Assembly (NCBI GenBank): GCA_029939505.1
Contig: JAOZSV010000001.1
Coordinates: forward strand, 1 to 64,000
Direction: 5' to 3'
DNA: 64,000 nt
Source: Thiotrichaceae bacterium
GTDB taxonomy: Bacteria; Pseudomonadota; Gammaproteobacteria; Beggiatoales; Beggiatoaceae
The notes under the pieces were generated by a model. The model did not search any database. It had not been told where the DNA came from and saw only the letters and a program-made list of their open reading frames with translations. Shown here one piece after another: positions 36,722-46,375 of this stretch. Numbering within the stretch: position 1 is the first letter of the stretch; each line of letters starts with the position of its first letter. A program made the position numbers and the translations under genes.

Positions 36722-39700
36722 TCATTGTTCAGGCAAGCTCAATGCAACAGGAAATTCAATCTTAAAAGTCACGCCTTTGTTGGGGCGACTTTCACAAGTC
36801 ATTGTACCATGTAACTGGCTAGTCACCAGATTATAACAAATATACAACCCCAATCCGGTTCCACCATGAGCGCGGTGGGTGGTAAAAAAGGGTTCAAACA
36901 CTTTTTCTAAGGCATCAGGGCTAATGCCTTTACCCGTGTCGGAATAGTTTATCAGCAAACGCTCGTCTTCTAAACGAATTGCGATTATAATACGCCCATT
37001 CTTCTTACCTTCTTCAAAACCATGTATCAAACTATTCATGATTAAGTTTGTCATAATCTGTTCTAACGTGCCCGGTACACTATAAATGTTCAAGTGTTCA
37101 AGACAATCCAGTTGAATTGAAATGGCAGTCTGTTTAAACTTATTATGTAGCGTGTTAATGACATCCTCAATGATGCTTTTAACATCAAAGCGCCTGATTT
37201 CTTCAGAAGTTTGATCAACGGCAGTTCGTTTAAAACGACTGATTAAGTCTGCCGCCCGTTTTAAGTTGGAGAGTGTCAATTTAGCTGCTTCATCAATCTT
37301 TTCCAGTGCCGAAACCAATTCTTCTTCATCGACTTCTTCGTTATCAAGCAATTTATTGACAAAGTTGGATTTTCTTTGTAAGACTGAAGCACTTCCCACT
37401 GCAACACCAATCGGCGTATTCACTTCATGGGCAAAACCGGCAACTAACCGCCCAAGTGAAGCCATTTTTTCGCTTTGTACTAATTCATTGCGCGTTTGGG
37501 TTAATTCTTCGACTTTATTATTCAATTGGGCAGTGCGCTCTCGTACCTTTTGTTCCTGAGTCTGATATAATAGCGCGTTTTCAATGGAAATCGCCGCTTG
37601 AGAGGAAAGTATTTCAAGTGTCTTGAGTCGCGCTTGCGTAAACGCGCCTTGAGTCACATTATTTTCTAAGTAAAGTATGCTAACCAGTTCACCTTGATGA
37701 ATAATAGGATGACATAGTACTGATTTGAGTTGATGTTGTTGAATGTAGCGATCTTCGGTATAAATGCCCTCTTGCATGGCATTGGCTAATACCACAAATT
37801 GATGGGTTCTCGCCACATAATTGACAATGGCGGTGGGCAAAGTTCCCTCGATAGAAAGTGAATGCAACAGGGTAACTTCATCAACGTTAAACGCGCCTTC
37901 AGCTTCAATGATCCATTCCCCATTCCCCTCTTCCTTTTTCAGAAGCAAACCCCGTTCTGCCCCAGCGTTTTCAATGAGGATGTGCATCATTCTTTTTAAA
38001 AGTTTGTTTAATACAATTTCACCAGACAGGGTTTGAGCGGCTTTTATCACGCTGTCTAAATCCAATAACGTGGAGGTGCTTTGACGATGTGAAGAAGTCA
38101 AAACGGTGGATTGCGCTATTGTGTGGGAAATAGGGATAAACTCTTCTGGTATGACTAGCCATTGCGGATATCTTTCCTCTAAATCCTTAACCTTAACGAT
38201 TGCGCCCCATTGTTGATAGGCATAATGAGCGTCACGCATATAGGTTTGGGCAATTTTCTCCATGCCTTCTCCCAAATAAAACTCTGCCGCTAATTCATAA
38301 GCTAAAGCTTCTTCTTGAAGGTATTCTTGTTTCTTTGCACCAGCAATGGCTTTTTCGTACAATTCAGCCGCACGCCATTTTTCACCAGAAATTCGCGCCC
38401 TTTCTGCTTCGACTAAATCATACTTATGTTGATAATTGCTCGGCGCGTGAGAAGCCCAAAATTGTAGTTGTTCTTGGTTGGCAGCGACTTTTTCGAGATA
38501 TTCTGCCGCCTGTTCTGCTGTTTCTGCTGTAGGATAGTTCGCCAAAAGGGCGAGAGAATAATAAAAAGATCCTTGCCCAAAGGGTAGCTCCGTGGCGATG
38601 TGTGGCTTACAATCAGCGGCTAAAGTGGCGTTAGCAAGTGCTTGTTCCTTGTCTTTCAGCAAGTAACTGAGAATCGTTTTTGCGAGATAAACCATTGCCA
38701 GCAAAAGTGTATTGTTGTCTTTTTGCAAAACAGGTAATATTTTTGTTTCATCAAAAACGTCGCCTACTAATTGCCGCTCCGTCGATTCTCCGCTTAAATT
38801 CAAAGCCAGTTGCGTCCATATACTGGCGTAGATGAGCTGAAACTCTTGTTTGAGATTCCGAATGAAACCAATATAAGGCATTTGTACCTTTATCACGTCT
38901 TCTAAAGGTTGTCCAATCAGGAAATAATTGGCGCAATAGTGCATTGCATTATAGCAAGCAAACTCGATATCCCCAATTTCCAAGGCGAATTGGATATTTT
39001 CGTGTAGTGGCGCGATAATTTCTTTGGCATGTTCTTTCCAATGTCTGATATGTACATTAAACATTGTGACAACGCGCACTTTGATTTTGGCATCAGGATA
39101 GCGTTCCAACAGTTGTAAAGCCAGTAAACCAAATTGATTACCCTTTTCTATATTCTTTTGAATTCCACATAAAATAGTACCATAAAAGGCATATCCGAAA
39201 GCAGACAGGTATGAGTTACCATAGTTGATAGAAAGTTCCATCATCGTAAAAACGACTTGCGGTAACCGTTTAGGGTTAACGATGAAAGTTGGTGCAAATA
39301 GATGCATTAATATCCGTTGCGCTGCCAATTTATCGGTAGCCGTCATGGCGGGTAAATGAATGAAGGCTGAAAGTTCACGGTTTTCAGGGGGCATTTTTAA
39401 TAGAGAAATATCAAGCATTTCAATAACTTGCAATCCTATATCCAGGGCAGCTTGTTGTTGGTTTTGAGCAGAATGAAACTGGATTCTGAACTCATAAACC
39501 TTGATTTTGTCTCGCACCGTTTTGGCTTGTTGCAACACAATATCAGAAAACGTCTCAGCTTCCTCGTAATTAATGTTTAAATAAAAGCTTTCAACGGATT
39601 CTACATAGAGATTAAGTGTCAAATCATATTCCGTTTCCCAACTGTCTTCCGACAAGAGTTTGCGCCCAACATTCAAATAGTTCACCGCAGCCTGATATGC

Positions 39701-41950
39701 TGTTGTCGCTTTCGCTTTTTTAGCCGCTTGTAAATTCAATTGGGCGATTTCGTTTTTCTCCTCTTGGCGACTCACCAATTCAATACTGAGGTTGAAATGA
39801 TCAACTATCTCGAAAAGGCTTTCTTCCCCGTCTTTTGAATTTGATAACAAATAACGCGCAATTTGCTGATGAATGGCAGGTTTCTCAGTCTCAGCCATCA
39901 AAGAATAAGCCGCTTGTTGGATGCGATCATGTTGGAATTTAAAACGAGCTGTTGCCTCCTTTAACTTATAGTTCTCATCCAATGGTAATAATAAGCCTTC
40001 TTCCACCGCATTCAAAAGGGGTGTCAAAATTTCAACAGGATGTTGATAGATTGTGGATAATAAAGCTAAATCAAATTCGTTGCCGATACAAGCGGCGAGC
40101 TTTAAAACAGTTTGCGTGTCGGCGGGAAACTGCTTTATTTTGTTTGCCATCAATTCAATCACATTGTCTGTCAAGTCAAGGGCGGCGATTTTTTTAATAT
40201 CCCATTGCCATTTTTGTTCTTTGAACTCAAAAACCAATAATTCCTTTTTATACAAGGACTTCAAAAACTCGTGAGTAAAAAAGGCATTGCCCTGTGTCTT
40301 TTCATAGACTAAATTTGTCAAAGGAAGAGCCTGATCTGAATGACAAATTAACGCTTCTGCAATTAATGTATTCACATCAGCAAGCGACAAGTTTTGTAAT
40401 TGAACAGTATTGACGATGGCTTTTTTTTGCAATTTTTCCAGCAGCATCATCAAAGGGTGAGTGGCATCAACTTCATTATCTCGATAAGCGCCGATGATGA
40501 AAAAATAGTGATGATTTGATTCAGCCATTAAGGTGAAAAGCAAATTTAAAGACGCTAAATCTGCCCATTGTAAATCATCTATAAACAGTATCAACGGATA
40601 ATCTTTTTGGCATAACACACGAAAAAAGTTTTGAAAAACCAGATTAAAACGGTTTTGCGCTTCTGAGGGCGCAATTTGTGCAACTGGCTGTTGTTTGCCA
40701 ATAATCAATTCTAATTGAGGAATCACATCAATTAAGACTTGCCCATTATTTCCCACCGCATTTAGGATTTTTTCCTGCCATTGGTTTAATTGGCTAACTG
40801 ATTCCGTTAATAAATAATTGCAAAATGCGTTAAAGGCTTGAGTTATGGCGAAATAGGGCAGATTGCGTTGATATTGATCAAATTTACCTGCTGCAAAATA
40901 GCCTCGTTTTTCAGTCATGGGTTTATGAACTTCATGCACCAAAGCCGTTTTGCCCACGCCAGAATAGCCAGCGATGAGCATCATTTCAGCCGCGCCCTGG
41001 CTGACGCGCTCAAAGGATTGCAATAAGATATTCACCTCATTTTCACGCCCATAAAGTTTTTGAGGGATTTTAAATTGATCTGAAAAATCGTTTTGGGCAA
41101 GTTGAAAGGAAAAATCAACGCTGTTTTCAAAATGTTGTTGGTTTTCTAAGCATTTCTCCAAATCTGCCTTAACACCAAAAGCCGATTGATAACGATCCTC
41201 CGCATTTTTCGCCATTAATTTCATCACGAGTTCAGAGATAATCTGTGGCACTTGAGTATTGACTTTATTAACAGGAACAGGTGTTTTGGCAATATGAGCA
41301 TGTACCAACTCTATTGCGTCTGTGGATTTAAAGGGCAATTCCCCTGTCAACATTTCATAGAAAGTGACTCCTAATGAATACAAATCTGTGCGATAATCTA
41401 TACAACGATTAATACGCCCAGTTTGTTCAGGGGATAAATAAGCTAATGTGCCTTCTAACTGTTCTGGATTTTTGAGGATGGGATTTTCACGCGATAGACG
41501 GCTTGCAATTCCAAAATCAATGATTTTTAATTGCTGGGTTGTTGAATTAGCCACAATATTGCTAGGGTTAATATCTTTGTGAATGATATTCGCCGCGTGA
41601 ATATTGCCCAAACTGTCAGCAATTTTGATGGCAAAGGGCAAAAATTCTTTGACTAAGGGGCGTTGTTCCATTAATTGTTTTAAGGAGTCGCCACCAAAAT
41701 CTTCTAAAACAATGAAGAGCGTATTTTGATATTTTTCAATATCATACGCCTTGATTACCCCAGCCAAATCAAAATTGCGAATGATTTCATACTCTTGCCG
41801 ATAACGGGTTAATTCTGCTGGCGTGGGATAGTCTTCTTTGAGCATTTTAAGGATAATGGGTTGATTATCCTCATTTCTGCGCCCACGATAGACGACAGAG
41901 TTGGCACTTTCATAAATGGGTTTTATAATATTGTAGTTAGAAATATTCAT
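36722..41950 (-). CDS. Ser/Thr kinase - AAA ATPase - GAF - histidine kinase giant signalling protein
   Basis: A 1742-residue cytoplasmic sensor. Residues about 7-265 form a Hanks-type kinase (Lys35, HKDINPSN with Asp126, DFG 145-147, GTLAYLSPEQTGR). A STAND/AAA_16-like ATPase follows (Walker A AGYSGVGKTAL, residues 327-337; Walker B YPLILFIDDLQWAD), then TPR-like helices to about 1290, a GAF domain (about 1320-1460), a coiled coil and a histidine kinase with H-box GFAHEVNTPIG, N-box NLIMNSLIHGFE, SDTGKGI, EPFFTT and GGTGLGLY near 1696. This architecture is known from cyanobacteria and Beggiatoa-like bacteria. No response regulator lies beside it. All key catalytic residues appear to be present. 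The stop codon lies in a dispersed repeat. Confidence 0.93.
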   Translation of the reverse strand: MNISNYNIIKPIYESANSVVYRGRRNEDNQPIILKMLKEDYPTPAELTRYRQEYEIIRNFDLAGVIKAYDIEKYQNTLFIVLEDFGGDSLKQLMEQRPLVKEFLPFAIKIADSLGNIHAANIIHKDINPSNIVANSTTQQLKIIDFGIASRLSRENPILKNPEQLEGTLAYLSPEQTGRINRCIDYRTDLYSLGVTFYEMLTGELPFKSTDAIELVHAHIAKTPVPVNKVNTQVPQIISELVMKLMAKNAEDRYQSAFGVKADLEKCLENQQHFENSVDFSFQLAQNDFSDQFKIPQKLYGRENEVNILLQSFERVSQGAAEMMLIAGYSGVGKTALVHEVHKPMTEKRGYFAAGKFDQYQRNLPYFAITQAFNAFCNYLLTESVSQLNQWQEKILNAVGNNGQVLIDVIPQLELIIGKQQPVAQIAPSEAQNRFNLVFQNFFRVLCQKDYPLILFIDDLQWADLASLNLLFTLMAESNHHYFFIIGAYRDNEVDATHPLMMLLEKLQKKAIVNTVQLQNLSLADVNTLIAEALICHSDQALPLTNLVYEKTQGNAFFTHEFLKSLYKKELLVFEFKEQKWQWDIKKIAALDLTDNVIELMANKIKQFPADTQTVLKLAACIGNEFDLALLSTIYQHPVEILTPLLNAVEEGLLLPLDENYKLKEATARFKFQHDRIQQAAYSLMAETEKPAIHQQIARYLLSNSKDGEESLFEIVDHFNLSIELVSRQEEKNEIAQLNLQAAKKAKATTAYQAAVNYLNVGRKLLSEDSWETEYDLTLNLYVESVESFYLNINYEEAETFSDIVLQQAKTVRDKIKVYEFRIQFHSAQNQQQAALDIGLQVIEMLDISLLKMPPENRELSAFIHLPAMTATDKLAAQRILMHLFAPTFIVNPKRLPQVVFTMMELSINYGNSYLSAFGYAFYGTILCGIQKNIEKGNQFGLLALQLLERYPDAKIKVRVVTMFNVHIRHWKEHAKEIIAPLHENIQFALEIGDIEFACYNAMHYCANYFLIGQPLEDVIKVQMPYIGFIRNLKQEFQLIYASIWTQLALNLSGESTERQLVGDVFDETKILPVLQKDNNTLLLAMVYLAKTILSYLLKDKEQALANATLAADCKPHIATELPFGQGSFYYSLALLANYPTAETAEQAAEYLEKVAANQEQLQFWASHAPSNYQHKYDLVEAERARISGEKWRAAELYEKAIAGAKKQEYLQEEALAYELAAEFYLGEGMEKIAQTYMRDAHYAYQQWGAIVKVKDLEERYPQWLVIPEEFIPISHTIAQSTVLTSSHRQSTSTLLDLDSVIKAAQTLSGEIVLNKLLKRMMHILIENAGAERGLLLKKEEGNGEWIIEAEGAFNVDEVTLLHSLSIEGTLPTAIVNYVARTHQFVVLANAMQEGIYTEDRYIQQHQLKSVLCHPIIHQGELVSILYLENNVTQGAFTQARLKTLEILSSQAAISIENALLYQTQEQKVRERTAQLNNKVEELTQTRNELVQSEKMASLGRLVAGFAHEVNTPIGVAVGSASVLQRKSNFVNKLLDNEEVDEEELVSALEKIDEAAKLTLSNLKRAADLISRFKRTAVDQTSEEIRRFDVKSIIEDVINTLHNKFKQTAISIQLDCLEHLNIYSVPGTLEQIMTNLIMNSLIHGFEEGKKNGRIIIAIRLEDERLLINYSDTGKGISPDALEKVFEPFFTTHRAHGGTGLGLYICYNLVTSQLHGTMTCESRPNKGVTFKIEFPVALSLPEQ

Positions 41951-42209
41951 TGATTTTTATTTTAGTACAACGGGTATGAGTACAGCGGATATATGAGTAC
42001 AGCGGATTTTAGAAAAAAACGGATTAAATATAATAAATTCATAGCATTAAGCGTTTTTTAAATTCGTTTATTTCGTAAATTCGTTGTACTCCGATCCGTT
42101 GTACTCTAGTTGTACTCTTTATACTTGATCATCAAGTTATAAGAAGTTAAAAAAATCCGTTTATTTCATAAATCCGTTGTACTATCATTATATTATAAGG
42201 AGATAAAAA
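41951..42209. repeat. Divergent intergenic region with GTACAACGGAT-type repeats
   Basis: Variants of AGTACAGCGGAT and ATCCGTTGTACT are repeated in both orientations, together with TTTATTTCRTAAAT. It lies between the divergent kinase and V-ATPase genes and must hold both promoters. An AAGGAG site lies 9 bp before the 42210 start. Confidence 0.75.
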
Positions 42210-42530
42210 ATGGAAGACACCCTAAAGCGTTTGCTTAGAGCAGAAACTGATGCAGAGCAATTAGTGACTAAAGCGCAGACGGAACGTGAAGACATTATTC
42301 AACAAGCCTTACAAGAGGTGCGTCAAGCGGAGGAGCAATTTAAAGCGAAAATCCCTGAATTACATGCCCGCTTTTTAGAAAAGGCTAAAGTACGTGCTAC
42401 CCAAACAATCGCCGAATTAAATAAGCGTTACGATGAGCGAAAAGAGCGTTTACATCATCTCGCTGAGGAAAATCACCAAAGGGCGTTAGAGGCCGCTGTC
42501 CATTTACTCATGTCTTCAGGTAAACCATGA
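42210..42530 (+). CDS. V-type ATPase subunit G/H-like peripheral stalk protein
   Basis: A 106-residue, almost wholly helical coiled-coil protein (EDTLKRLLRAETDAEQLVTK, LEKAKVRATQTIAELNKRYD) of the subunit G/H type, which forms the peripheral stalk of prokaryotic V/A-type ATPases. The Shine-Dalgarno AAGGAG is well placed. The stop overlaps the start of the next gene (ATGA), and the pairing with subunit C supports the call. The sequence alone would not be decisive. Confidence 0.75.
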   Translation: MEDTLKRLLRAETDAEQLVTKAQTEREDIIQQALQEVRQAEEQFKAKIPELHARFLEKAKVRATQTIAELNKRYDERKERLHHLAEENHQRALEAAVHLLMSSGKP

Positions 42531-43513
42531 TGATGAATTATGCTTATCTTAATGCCCGTGTATCAATACTCGCAGGGCGTTTGCTTTCAGAAAAACGCTT
42601 CACTGAATTATCAAATCAACCGCTGGATGCTTTAGCAGCAAAGGGCGGTAGTGAATGGGAAGATTTAGGGCTTGGTGATAGTAGCGTTGATCAGACTTTA
42701 ATAGAACAAGCCTGGTTAATCCGACTATTAACAGATTTTAAAACGTTAGTACGCCCATTATCGGGGGCAGAACGAGAATTGCTCATGTATTGGTTTCATA
42801 AACACGATATTGCCAATCTCAAAACCATTGTGCGCGGCAAAATTGCAGGGCTAGATGCAGAGGCGATTTCTACCCAATTATTAGAATTAGGAACACTGAC
42901 TGCTTTGCCAATTAAACAATTACTACGCACAGAAGAAGTCGGTGAACTACTACGACATTTGGAAAACAGCCCTTATGGTAATATTGCACATCAAGCGCGG
43001 CGCGTATTTGAAAAGGAACATCAACTTTATTCATTAGACGCTGCAATTGATCGGCATTACCTATTAGGATTTGTACAAAGAGTTCGCGTCCTTGACAATA
43101 AGCAACGCCAAAGTTTATCGCCGCTTATTAGTATTTTCATGGATCGCTTTAATTTATTATGGTTACTACGCTATCGGTTTGCCTATCACTTATCGGCAGC
43201 AGAAACCTATTACTTATTAGTTCCCGCAACTTACAGGCTTAATCGCAGTCGTTTGCAGAGCTTGGTGGAATTAAATTCTTTAGAAGAAGTGCTTGACAAC
43301 TTGCAGGAACCCTTCTATAGTTTATTATCAGAAGCAGAAAATACTTTTATCGTTGATCAGCGGCTTATAAAAGAAATGCGACGAATTGCTGAACTGACTT
43401 TGAAATTGCGAAGTTTTACTTTAGCAAAAGTGTTTGCTTATGTCTTATTGCGGGAAATGGAAATGCAGCGAGTGATGGCGATTATTAAAGGCAAACGGTT
43501 AAATTTAATGTAA
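42527..43513 (+). CDS. V-type ATPase subunit C (AC39/d family)
   Basis: A 328-residue helical protein of the V-type ATPase subunit C/d (AC39) family, which links the rotating central stalk to the membrane ring. Family features include YAYLNARVSILAGRLLSEKR at the start, a middle FHKHDIANLKTIVRGKIAGL segment and the C-terminal LREMEMQRVMAIIKGKRLNL. The gene begins with ATGATGATG overlapping the preceding stop. The remaining subunits (I, K, E, A, B, D) normally follow in such operons but here a repeat-rich region and opposite-strand genes follow, so the operon is cut short or split. Confidence 0.88.
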   Translation: MMMNYAYLNARVSILAGRLLSEKRFTELSNQPLDALAAKGGSEWEDLGLGDSSVDQTLIEQAWLIRLLTDFKTLVRPLSGAERELLMYWFHKHDIANLKTIVRGKIAGLDAEAISTQLLELGTLTALPIKQLLRTEEVGELLRHLENSPYGNIAHQARRVFEKEHQLYSLDAAIDRHYLLGFVQRVRVLDNKQRQSLSPLISIFMDRFNLLWLLRYRFAYHLSAAETYYLLVPATYRLNRSRLQSLVELNSLEEVLDNLQEPFYSLLSEAENTFIVDQRLIKEMRRIAELTLKLRSFTLAKVFAYVLLREMEMQRVMAIIKGKRLNLM

Positions 43514-43876
43514 CTTGATGATCACGTTTTTTCTAAAGCCAAAACCTAACGACAAGGATTGTATCAGCGAAAGGATTTCAAGCAAGTACAACCACGATCT
43601 AACCCCTTATTACATACAATCCTTGTAGTTATTGTCTTTGGTAAAAAACTTGAACATCAAGTAAATTGAAGATGATTTGTAACTACTCCGCCTTGAAATC
43701 AATTTCAAGGCTAATAGCTCAAGCAGGCTCAGCTAAACTACTCAGTCTTCTTTTAGTCTGCTTTAGCAGACTTTAGCTTTCAGCCTTGCAATTTCAAGGC
43801 GGAGTAGTTACACCCGTCCAGCAAAGGAAACATTTTGGACAGGGTTGCAAAACCCCATCCAGCACAACGAATTATT
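43514..43876. repeat. Repeat-rich spacer after the V-ATPase pair
   Basis: No gene is visible. It holds the third AACGACAAGGATTGTAT copy (43548-43631), a GGTAAAAAACTTGAA unit that recurs at 53346, and the large dispersed repeat with CCTTGAAATCAATTTCAAGG (43691-43813). These lie between convergent genes and may also terminate both. Confidence 0.85.
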
Positions 43877-46255
43877 CTAATAAACATTAAAGAATATAAA
43901 AATGACCGTGATGAGGACTATAGCCGGATAGCTAATCCTGCCAATGCGATTAATCAGTTTCATGCGTTTATCGTCCTTTTCATGAATGTGCATGATAACC
44001 ACTAATGCCAGCGAATACACGGCTAAGAAATAAATTAAGTAAAACACATATTCCAGCATGGTAAAATAGGGCAATGTAGGCAATTCTGAAGATAATCGGA
44101 TATGCAAGATAGAAGTGGGTAAGATTAGATTAGCCCCCAACGCAACTTTAGTGTTAAAGGTATTAATATAAAATATGCCATATCCCATTAGAATTAACAA
44201 AATGGTGGGAAAGAGATTTTTCCAAAAAAAACTCACAACATACCGTTTAATTTCAATCACCACATTTAAGCGCGAATATTTTAGCTTATGTTGTGAATGA
44301 AAAAATTTGGTCATACCAAACGTAGAATCCGTTTCTTTAATATTTTCAAAAAACGAAAGGTTATTAATCTGCCAGCCATGAATATAAAAGACATTGTTTC
44401 TTTTGAGTTTTTCTATGTGGGTACCGATTCGCATTCCTTGACTATCTACGGCAAAAATCAAGCTATCGCGGGTTTTGTTTTTGTGCCGCAATTGGAGAGG
44501 TAACACTTGATTATCCAACGGATAATGATGAAAATCAAAGTTACCTTTGAAAAGTGCTTTGACGCGATAAATTTCGGTGATGGTGCGTTCGTCAAACTTG
44601 ACCGAAAAATTTTCCTCAATATCCGGTTTTTCCAGTGTGCCATCCGTCGGATTCACTATATTGACAAACTCAATGAGTTGCCCCCCAAAACGACCTGAAG
44701 GATTATCTACCTTATCGTTATCGGGTTTGAAACGAAACCAAATATAAAAATCAAGCATATAAATGGCTTCCTTGGTATCAAGTTGACTGATATCATTGAA
44801 TTCAAAACCGACATAAACAACCTCGGCTTTCCGCCGGAATTGACCATTGATTTTGAGCAAACGTTCCTCAAAAACGTCAGCTAGCGTTTCTTTTAGTATC
44901 TTTGGGGTCATTTTGGGCACGGTCCAAGTTCGGGGCCAGTATTGATACCAAGCTACTGTTGGTTTGCCGTTTTCAAAAACGCCTATGGGTATTTGTTTAT
45001 CAGTATCTCCATTTTTATCAAAAAATATTGGGCCAGTTACACCATCCACGGCGTAATTGTGGTCGGAAAAACGCCATAAATTTTCTTTTAGCCGTTCTCG
45101 TTTTTCGCTTAAATTCCCCTTTGGCGTTTGTGCTAATAGTGCCTGAAGAACAACTCGCGCGGCATCATAATAAATAACAGCGGTTGTTGAAGGATCATTA
45201 TTATAGGTTTTAATGAATGCCCGTTTGAAATGGCTAGCCGTTGTCGAAGGCGTATTCTCATTACCGTATTGTTCAATAAAAGCTTGTTTGAAATCAACGG
45301 CACGTTTACCGGCTAAATCAGAGAGAAATGGTGTTGTCAGATAAACACCATCCGTATAATAGCCCGGTTGATATGTTTCTTTTATTTCTCCTTTTATTTT
45401 GTCGGCAAATGTTTTGCTGGAAAGCGCATCTGCGCCAATGATTGGAATATCAACAACCCGCTTGTGTTTCAGATGGATGAGCGTTTGTGCCGCTTCGTTT
45501 GAATGGGTCGCCAAAAATAGAATAGAATTTTCCGCTTTGTCTTTCAAAACTTGAGTCATTTTTGCGCGGCTTTGGTTGAAACTGTTTGGATTGTTTGAGG
45601 TAAAACCCCATTGTTCTTGAATCTTTAAACCAATCGTTCTGGCACTAAAAACAAAAGCGTCTTTGAGGCTTGAACCGTAAGCATCCTCGTCAAATAAAAT
45701 ATAGGCTTTGTCATAACCAAGAACGTTATGTACATAATTAGCCACCAACGCTCCTTGGCTAGTGTTATTGAAAATAACGCGGAAATACCAGTCGTTTCCC
45801 ACGGTCAATTTATCAGCAGTAGCTGAACCGGTCACTGCCGGTATGCCATGTTGTTTGTAAACGTCAGCCGCTGCTAAAGAAGCATCGCTGGCATAATGGC
45901 CAATCACCGCAACGGCTTTCCCGTTGACAATTTCCGCCGCTTTTTCTTTTGCCAGATTTGGATCGTTGTTATCATCAAATTTGAGCAATTCTATCCGCTG
46001 GCCATGAATGTGACTCTCACGGTTGATTTTTTTTAGTGCCAATTGAACCCCTTGGACCATCGCTTCACCATTAGGAGTACTCATTGGTCCTACCACAGCA
46101 ACATAAAGCGTTTCTTTGGGAAATAAATAGGTTTTCCACAGAAAAATACCTGATGAACTGACTAATAAAATAATTGCAGCAAGTATCAGGTAAAACTGTT
46201 TTTTACCCCGTTTTTGAGGCGATGAAATAGCTGTTTTTTCAGGTTGTTCAGACAT
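43877..46255 (-). CDS. Periplasmic binding protein fused to a pentameric ligand-gated ion channel
   Basis: A 792-residue receptor channel. After a cytoplasmic N-terminus and one transmembrane helix (about residues 21-40) comes a type I periplasmic binding domain of the Leu/branched-chain amino-acid class (YVAVVGPMSTPNGEAMVQGV, AVIGHYASDASLAAADVY, AVTGSATADKLT; about 50-430). It is followed by a Cys-loop-family ligand-binding beta sandwich (about 455-670) with the Pro-loop FHHYPLDNQVLPLQL that lacks the flanking cysteines, as in prokaryotic members, and by four membrane helices: M1 NLFPTILLILMGYGIFYI, pore-lining M2 ALGANLILPTSILHIRLS followed by SELP, M3 FTMLEYVFYLIYFLAVYS and M4 at the C-terminus. 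Related fusions have been noted in surveys of bacterial channels, but none is characterised in depth to my knowledge. Downstream of an OppA-like gene on the same strand. Confidence 0.9.
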   Translation of the reverse strand: MSEQPEKTAISSPQKRGKKQFYLILAAIILLVSSSGIFLWKTYLFPKETLYVAVVGPMSTPNGEAMVQGVQLALKKINRESHIHGQRIELLKFDDNNDPNLAKEKAAEIVNGKAVAVIGHYASDASLAAADVYKQHGIPAVTGSATADKLTVGNDWYFRVIFNNTSQGALVANYVHNVLGYDKAYILFDEDAYGSSLKDAFVFSARTIGLKIQEQWGFTSNNPNSFNQSRAKMTQVLKDKAENSILFLATHSNEAAQTLIHLKHKRVVDIPIIGADALSSKTFADKIKGEIKETYQPGYYTDGVYLTTPFLSDLAGKRAVDFKQAFIEQYGNENTPSTTASHFKRAFIKTYNNDPSTTAVIYYDAARVVLQALLAQTPKGNLSEKRERLKENLWRFSDHNYAVDGVTGPIFFDKNGDTDKQIPIGVFENGKPTVAWYQYWPRTWTVPKMTPKILKETLADVFEERLLKINGQFRRKAEVVYVGFEFNDISQLDTKEAIYMLDFYIWFRFKPDNDKVDNPSGRFGGQLIEFVNIVNPTDGTLEKPDIEENFSVKFDERTITEIYRVKALFKGNFDFHHYPLDNQVLPLQLRHKNKTRDSLIFAVDSQGMRIGTHIEKLKRNNVFYIHGWQINNLSFFENIKETDSTFGMTKFFHSQHKLKYSRLNVVIEIKRYVVSFFWKNLFPTILLILMGYGIFYINTFNTKVALGANLILPTSILHIRLSSELPTLPYFTMLEYVFYLIYFLAVYSLALVVIMHIHEKDDKRMKLINRIGRISYPAIVLITVIFIFFNVY

Positions 46256-46284
46256 GATAGTTTTTTTCCTTTAGTTTATCCAGA

Positions 46285-46375
46285 AAAATCCCAAAGCTTC
46301 AGCTTTGGACTCCCAAAAAAAACGGTTTTATTGGAGTCCACGGTTTTATTGGAGTCCAAAACTTTAGCTTTGGGT
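46285..46375. repeat. CCAAAGCTTCAGCTTTGGAC palindrome pair
   Basis: CCCAAAGCTTCAGCTTTGGA and the inverted AACTTTAGCTTTGGGTTTAA bracket two GGTTTTATTGGAGTCCA units between the OppA-like and channel genes. It may attenuate read-through. Confidence 0.75.
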
